From the NCBI GenBank assembly GCA_963576725.1, contig OY755241.1, forward strand, positions 25,332,449 through 25,396,448: a stretch of DNA of 64,000 nt, read 5' to 3'. The translations under genes were made by a program, and so were the position numbers. The DNA is from Azorinus chamasolen. Its lineage: Eukaryota > Mollusca > Bivalvia > Cardiida > Solecurtidae. Each line of letters starts with the position of its first letter. The stretch's first letter is position 1. The notes beneath the pieces are model-generated. The model made no database searches, was not told the DNA's origin, and saw only the letters and a program-made list of their open reading frames with translations. Below are positions 59,186 through 64,000 of the stretch, in pieces.

Positions 59186-61300
59186 TCAATTCTGCGCTTG
59201 TGCCTCCTGCTGTGGGCCCTTTCTGCAGACATAGAGCCTCTTGGCATTGAAATTGGTGACCTTCAGTAGATCTTGCCAAGAGACCCCACGAACCTTGGCA
59301 ATGCTAGCAGCGACCATTCCCATCATGGCGGGAGTACTGCCAGCCTTGTTTGCCGGGTGAAAGAATGGAGAGTCAGTCTCCAGTAACAGGCGGTTGCTCT
59401 CAATCCTGGTGATAGCCTCGAGCAAGTCTCGATATTTGTCTTTATCCAACTTCCCGGAGTTGCCGTTGACACTAACGTAGGTGTTAGGGAACTCCTTTAT
59501 CCACCGGCTCAGGATCCCTGTTGTCCCACTGAAGTAGTGGACATGGATAAGTTGATCCCTTTTCACGTTTGGATGTGCCAGAAGTTGGTACAGGCACGCC
59601 AACATGCACTCATCCGTGGAAGTCACGGAGCTCCTGAGGTGTAGAACCAATACTTGACGTTCCTGAAGCAGATCGAGAACACGGTCTAACCTCTGCAGCT
59701 GATCCAACCATTCCTCATATGGCGAGGTACGGTCAAGTCCGACCTCACCTAAACCCGCGACCTCAGGGTGGGTCAACAGATCCTTCAGCCGCCTGAAGTC
59801 CCGATCTGTAAACCGCTTCTTGGGGTGGGCTCCTATGACAGGTATGACCCCTTGTCGACCCCAAGACTCCAACTGTTCCCCAGACGGATAAGTATCTGGG
59901 TCACAGAAGACTCCTACCACCATCTCAACCTTCACTTCCAGATCAGACGGCACTGGAGCAGCTTCGCAAATTTCCTCCAGTGAAGGTTCCCTCAACCCAA
60001 ACCTTTTGGCTGTCCTGTCCAGATGGCAGTGGCTGTCTATAGCGACTGGAAGACGGGGCAAGGCCCGCACTTCCTCCTCCGAAAGACTAAAAACCTCTAG
60101 AAGGTTGTTCCTCTGGTGAGCCTCCAGCAGAGACATCACTACCATCATGGTCTCCCAATGTAAGAGAGCCACTACGTTGTTGCCGGAAGGTCGAATGGCC
60201 AAATCTCTGGGGATATCCATCTGCAATGCCCCACACAACTCCACCATCGCAAACTCTAGGTCTCTCTCCGGCGGGTGAGGTCTGAGTGGCTCAGCCAACT
60301 CCACATAACGGATAAGGTCATGTAGAGTGCGGCCAGAGCCCACCAACCATCTAGTCGCGAGCTTAAGTGCTCCTATCCTCCGGTTGGTGATATCTTCTCC
60401 CTGCATGGCAAGGTTGAATACTCCAGGAAGATGGCTCCTGATGGCATGCTGCCGAGAATGCTCCTGAGAGCAGCTTGGCATTGGGCAGCGTTTAAGACGC
60501 TTCCCACCCGTCTCAGCCTTCGCTGCTGCCCTCTTCCTATCGACCGATCCAGTGTTCGGAGATCCCCTTCGATGTGCGCTGGGAGGGAAGTCCCCCCGTC
60601 CTCGGCGGTCCTGGCTGTCCTTATGGTAGGATCGATCTTTAGACCTATCCTGACGGTAGTGAAAGTCACCACGTCTCCGTTCGTCCCGCCTGCCGTAACG
60701 CGGAGGATCATTTGACCTTTCTACTCTTTCTTCCCTAGGAGATGACGCAACCTTGTGCCGTGGACGACTTGGTGCCCTTACTGGAGGATCAATTACTACC
60801 TCCATGGGAATGTTGAGGGAAGTCCCCAAGTTTCCCGTCTCCTCCTCCTCCACTGGGTTAACAGTCCCCCGCACAACTGGCTTGACGGGGCTGACTGGTT
60901 TTGCCTCAGGTATTCCCCTAGGTGGTGTGTTGAGGCCTGATGTCAGATCCAGATCCATGTCCTCTGGATCACTGGCCAAGAGCCTTTCTTCGGTGGCCGC
61001 CTCTTCAGTTTCATCCTTGAAACTTTCTAGGTGTTCCCCTGACCTTTGTAAGTTGGGGTTTTCCTTAAATCTGATGTCTGGGCAAGGCCCAGAAACGTAG
61101 TCCTCAGACACTGGCTTGGGTCTTGGCTTCCCAAGTGGCCACACGTTGGCTGACAACCATTCTCTAGTATGGAAGCCTACTATGTCAAGGTCCTTAGCCA
61201 CAGTCTTCAGCCATCTATTTCTCTTCAACCCCTTGTGCAATAATTGCACCCACCACAAGGCAGTTGCTCCAGCCGCACTCCAGCTCGAAAACCGAGACAT
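59186..61300 (-). CDS. TatD-type nuclease ORF of the Gypsy element
   Basis: 704 codons, ATG at 61300, -1 relative to pol and overlapping its end by 76 nt. Residues 1-270 are a variable, charged region (Arg/Asp-rich at 190-245). Residues 271-291 hold a C-x4-C-x7-H-x4-H finger (CPMPSC ... HAIRSH). Residues about 418-690 form a TatD hydrolase with all expected metal ligands: DSHCHLD (His424, His426), GLGEVGLD (Glu519), VLHLR (His553), HYFSG (His588) and LETDSPFF (Asp643). TatD enzymes are metal-dependent nucleases of the TIM-barrel amidohydrolase fold. Length suggests a complete protein. In many invertebrate annotations such ORFs appear as TATDN2-like. The role in the element is unknown. Confidence 0.85.
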   Translation of the reverse strand: MSRFSSWSAAGATALWWVQLLHKGLKRNRWLKTVAKDLDIVGFHTREWLSANVWPLGKPRPKPVSEDYVSGPCPDIRFKENPNLQRSGEHLESFKDETEEAATEERLLASDPEDMDLDLTSGLNTPPRGIPEAKPVSPVKPVVRGTVNPVEEEETGNLGTSLNIPMEVVIDPPVRAPSRPRHKVASSPREERVERSNDPPRYGRRDERRRGDFHYRQDRSKDRSYHKDSQDRRGRGDFPPSAHRRGSPNTGSVDRKRAAAKAETGGKRLKRCPMPSCSQEHSRQHAIRSHLPGVFNLAMQGEDITNRRIGALKLATRWLVGSGRTLHDLIRYVELAEPLRPHPPERDLEFAMVELCGALQMDIPRDLAIRPSGNNVVALLHWETMMVVMSLLEAHQRNNLLEVFSLSEEEVRALPRLPVAIDSHCHLDRTAKRFGLREPSLEEICEAAPVPSDLEVKVEMVVGVFCDPDTYPSGEQLESWGRQGVIPVIGAHPKKRFTDRDFRRLKDLLTHPEVAGLGEVGLDRTSPYEEWLDQLQRLDRVLDLLQERQVLVLHLRSSVTSTDECMLACLYQLLAHPNVKRDQLIHVHYFSGTTGILSRWIKEFPNTYVSVNGNSGKLDKDKYRDLLEAITRIESNRLLLETDSPFFHPANKAGSTPAMMGMVAASIAKVRGVSWQDLLKVTNFNAKRLYVCRKGPQQEAQAQN

Positions 61301-63738
61301 TGTCCAACCTCTGGCGCCATTCTGGACAATGCATCCGCATTCTCGTGCTTACGACCTGCCCGGTGCTGCAGCACCATATTATACTGAGACAGCTCTTCAA
61401 GCCATCTCGCTAACTGCCCCTGTGGCTCACGGAACCGCATCAGCCACGTCAGACTCGAATGGTCAGTCCTAACTATGAAAGGTCGTCCCAGCAGATAATG
61501 TCTATACTGCCGTGTGAACCTTACGACAGCCAAAAGCTCCTTTCTGGTAACACAGTACCGCTTTTGCTCTGCCGTCAGAGAATAGCTTCCATAAGCTACA
61601 ACCTTTTCTGCACCATTCTGGACTTGGATGAGTTCTGCCCCAATCGCATGATCTGAAGCATCAGTGTCCAGAATGAATTCGTCTTTAGTGTTTGGCAAGG
61701 CCAACACTGGTGGACTAGTGAGAGCTTTCTTCAGCGTCTCAAAGGCCAACTCCTGCTCCGTGTCCCAATGGAACTTCAGCTTTCCAGTCACGGCATAGAG
61801 AGGTTCTGATAACTTAGAGAAATCCTTGACAAAAGACCGGTGGTAATTTGCCAAACCCATAAACCTCTCTACATCTTTGGCGCACTTTGGAACAGGCCAA
61901 CCTAACACAACTGCCACATCTGCTTCGGACATGGCCAGGCAGTCACTGCCTATTTTTCTCCCAAGAAATTCTACTTCCTGTTGGAAAAACAGACATTTCT
62001 TGGGTTTCAGTTTCAGCCGATGCAATCGGAAACGTCCCAAGGCATCCCTGATATTGGCTAAATGGTCTTTGAAGTTAGACCCAAGAACAACGATGTCATC
62101 AAGGAAAGCTAAAACCGTTTTCCAGTTTAACCCTCTCAGGACCAGGTTCATGACCCTTGCGTATGTCGCAGGAGCCCCACAGAGACCGAACCCCATTCTA
62201 ACATGTTCGAATAAACCATACTTTGTAGTAAAGGCGGTCTTCTTTCGATCTTCTTCCTTGACTCGAACTTGCCAGTAGGCAGAGTTCGCATCTAGTTTTG
62301 AAAACCAGGTGCTTCCGGCTAGAGTATCAAGGCAATCATCTATCAGAGGCAACGGGTATACATCTTTCACCGTCACATTGTTCAAAGCCCTGTAATCAAC
62401 GCACCAGCGGACCGTACCATCCCTTTTACGGATAAGTACAGGTGCCGACGCCCAGTCCGAAGTGGACTCCTGGATCACTCCTGCTTTGAGCATCTTCTTG
62501 AGATGTGCCTCCTCTTCCCCTGCAAAACAAACAGGAGTTCGACGTATTCTCTGTTTGATTGGACGAGCATTCTCAGTGTCGACTGCATGTTCGATTTCGG
62601 TGAAGTCACCGAGGTCGAATTCATCCTTGGCGAAAACGTCTTGGTACTCAATGAGCACTTGGGCTAACTGGGCCGCTTGATCTTCTGTCAAGTTCTTACT
62701 TGATTCTTGATACACCTGTCGCAAGAAATCAGGCATGGCCCGACTTGTCTCTGTGTGGTCTTCCATTGTCTCAATACTCACCTCATTCACCTCATTAACA
62801 CACTCCTGTTGAGTGTTCTCGAAAATCTCTTCCACTGGGTATGCCTGACCAATTTCCATACCTTTAGTGACCAATCTGTATCGATCACTAGGGTTGATTA
62901 TACATACCACAGGTTCAGATCCAGCTGCTCGTAATGTACGAGGAACCAACACTTTCAAGTTGTCCTTCGGTTCAATGATGTAATCTGGCATGGCCAGGTC
63001 TAACTTACATTTAACCTTGACTACACTGTTTGGTTGAATTACCCTGCGTGTAGCCACCGTAACCCTTGAAACTATGGGTGTAAGTCCTGCAACCCCACCC
63101 TCTAGAGCAATACTCATACCATCAAAATGCAAGGCACCCTTTCCCATATCTAAGACTGCTTGACCCCTATGGTAAAGAATGTCAAAACCAAGGAGCATAT
63201 CCTGTTCTATTGGAGCTACATGCAGCTCTTCAGTGTACCACTGATGACCTATTTTAAGCCTAACAGGACCCACTACCCAACCCGTCATAGCCATGTCCCT
63301 GCCAGCAGCCAGCAATTTGACTTCCCTCAGCTTCTTAGGGGGTCTACGAAGGGAATTGTACAATCTGTCTGACAAGATGGTGACCTGAGCTGCCGTGTCA
63401 ACAACTGCTTTCACTATCTTATCAGAAACCTGAACCTGCATAGTAAATTGTGATGCTGACTTAACCTGGCAAACCAACACCTCCTCTATATTTTCAATCT
63501 TAGGAGAATTCATTTCATGGCATGCATCTGAACTGCACTTACCTTTTTTAAGTGCATCATCTACATCCTTTAGTAGAATTTTGGGTTCCGCACAAGTCTC
63601 GGAATGTCCCAGTTTTTCTCCATCGTCACAGACTCCCCTTGAATTGAGTGCTTGGCCTATGTCTCTTAGTTGGGTCGATGATCGGCCTATGTCGCCGACC
63701 CTTGTCTGTTTAAAGGGGTCTTGAGTGGTTTGGGGCAT
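61225..63738 (-). CDS. Gypsy pol: protease, reverse transcriptase, RNase H (no integrase)
   Basis: 837 codons from ATG 63738; probably made as a gag-pol fusion by -1 frameshift. Order: an N-terminal linker; retropepsin with VVDTAAQVTIL (Asp114; usual D-T/S-G is D-T-A here) and MLLGFDIL; reverse transcriptase with LDANSAYWQV, GLCGAPATYARVM and FLDDIVVLG (near residue 544); RNase H with FILDTDASDHAIGAEL, RKELLAVV and RTDHSSLTWL; then ENADALSRMAPE and a Cys cluster CGGCNYC before the stop. The integrase expected after RNase H in Ty3/Gypsy elements is absent from this frame and the next ORF. Frame intact, so a young copy. Confidence 0.9.
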   Translation of the reverse strand: MPQTTQDPFKQTRVGDIGRSSTQLRDIGQALNSRGVCDDGEKLGHSETCAEPKILLKDVDDALKKGKCSSDACHEMNSPKIENIEEVLVCQVKSASQFTMQVQVSDKIVKAVVDTAAQVTILSDRLYNSLRRPPKKLREVKLLAAGRDMAMTGWVVGPVRLKIGHQWYTEELHVAPIEQDMLLGFDILYHRGQAVLDMGKGALHFDGMSIALEGGVAGLTPIVSRVTVATRRVIQPNSVVKVKCKLDLAMPDYIIEPKDNLKVLVPRTLRAAGSEPVVCIINPSDRYRLVTKGMEIGQAYPVEEIFENTQQECVNEVNEVSIETMEDHTETSRAMPDFLRQVYQESSKNLTEDQAAQLAQVLIEYQDVFAKDEFDLGDFTEIEHAVDTENARPIKQRIRRTPVCFAGEEEAHLKKMLKAGVIQESTSDWASAPVLIRKRDGTVRWCVDYRALNNVTVKDVYPLPLIDDCLDTLAGSTWFSKLDANSAYWQVRVKEEDRKKTAFTTKYGLFEHVRMGFGLCGAPATYARVMNLVLRGLNWKTVLAFLDDIVVLGSNFKDHLANIRDALGRFRLHRLKLKPKKCLFFQQEVEFLGRKIGSDCLAMSEADVAVVLGWPVPKCAKDVERFMGLANYHRSFVKDFSKLSEPLYAVTGKLKFHWDTEQELAFETLKKALTSPPVLALPNTKDEFILDTDASDHAIGAELIQVQNGAEKVVAYGSYSLTAEQKRYCVTRKELLAVVRFTRQYRHYLLGRPFIVRTDHSSLTWLMRFREPQGQLARWLEELSQYNMVLQHRAGRKHENADALSRMAPEVGQCLGFRAGVRLEQLPCGGCNYCTRG

Positions 63739-63998
63739 TCTCTCTTAAAATGTCCCTCTTCGCCACAATTAAAACAGGCTTTTGACCGCCTCTGCCACCG
63801 TGGCCTGGCTCGTTTGCTGGTTTCCTCAATGATAGTTTTCTGGAGGCGTTTCTCCAACTGATCTATCATGTCTTTCAGGTCCTGGTTTTGGGGCTGCTCG
63901 GCTGGTTGAGGTTTAGCTACGGCACAAACCCTATCGTCCTCCGCTTCTGTCCTACGTCTTGTGTCACGCCTGGACTTGCCGTACATGACACCATGTAT
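63687..63998 (-). CDS. Gypsy gag, C-terminal part (zinc knuckle), partial
   Basis: The frame is open to the window edge, so gag is cut; the Met at 63986 is probably internal. Contains a coiled-coil-like stretch (LKDMIDQLEKRLQKTIIEET), a basic segment (RARPRWQRRSKA) and one CCHC knuckle CFNCGEEGHFKREC, the nucleocapsid signature that binds the element RNA. Ends RQGSAT at 63687, overlapping pol by 52 nt. Confidence 0.88.
   Translation of the reverse strand: MHGVMYGKSRRDTRRRTEAEDDRVCAVAKPQPAEQPQNQDLKDMIDQLEKRLQKTIIEETSKRARPRWQRRSKACFNCGEEGHFKRECPKPLKTPLNRQGSAT
63708..63714 (-). promoter_or_regulatory. UUUAAAC -1 frameshift site between gag and pol
   Basis: TTTAAAC on the - strand is placed as xxT TTA AAC in the gag frame (Leu-Asn), exactly the X XXY YYZ register, and pol is in the -1 frame within the overlap. 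The downstream structure was not modelled. Confidence 0.75.
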
Positions 63999-64000
63999 TT

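Noticed and set aside
59055..59279. - strand frame beyond the TatD ORF
   Set aside because: Alternative frame of the 3' end of TatD running into untranslated sequence.

Overview
This is a window of animal nuclear genome, AT-rich and intron-rich. It most resembles a mollusc, probably a bivalve: it has a pearl/Helentron-like element with ~160-bp core repeats, a Ty3/Gypsy element carrying a TatD nuclease, an ANKRD45 orthologue and an IgGFc-binding domain. No species is assigned. Names such as family A, B1, B2, C, D, E, F, G, H, I are mine.

Genes. (1) A serine-protease-homologue gene on the + strand, exons at 17313-17517, 25134-25239, 27147-27321, 30497-30630 and 33073-33303. All junctions are GT-AG and in phase. 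His57 is kept, but Asp102 reads Asn and Ser195 reads Gly, so it should be catalytically dead. (2) An IgGFc-binding N-terminal-type domain in one long terminal exon at 35131-36365. Its acceptor phase fits a donor at the end of the last protease exon, so (1) and (2) may be one gene. (3) An unrecognised gene on the - strand (24469-20575; 458 codons over three coding exons) with a C-terminal membrane anchor. (4) ANKRD45 on the - strand in five exons from 54671 to 41194. (5) At 58494-64000, the 3' part of a Ty3/Gypsy element on the - strand: gag zinc knuckle, a textbook UUUAAAC -1 shift site, protease, RT and RNase H, then a TatD-type nuclease ORF where an integrase would be expected, then a 3' LTR.

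Everything else is dominated by short non-autonomous elements, about one hundred recognisable copies or fragments, packed end to end and nested. Most are 210-250 bp, start TTAACCC and end GGGTTAA (TTAA duplication, piggyBac-like), and carry a 60-70 bp central palindrome. At least eight TIR families (B1, B2, C, C-prime, D, F, G, H) are present; all but D share variants of one palindrome. A second superfamily (E) has CAGTAAAAC-type TIRs and TA duplications (pogo/Tc1-like) around a ~95-bp palindrome. Families A and I are further palindromic elements; I copies are hairpins for almost their whole length. Nested copies show empty and filled sites, so both target duplications can be read directly.

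Layout: 1-17.3 kb, elements and large minisatellites, no host exon seen; 17.3-36.4 kb, the protease homologue, the tail-anchored gene inside its first intron on the other strand, and the IgGFc exon; 36.4-41.2 kb, elements; 41.2-54.7 kb, ANKRD45 with element-filled introns; 55-58.5 kb, elements and microsatellites; 58.5-64 kb, the Gypsy/TatD element.
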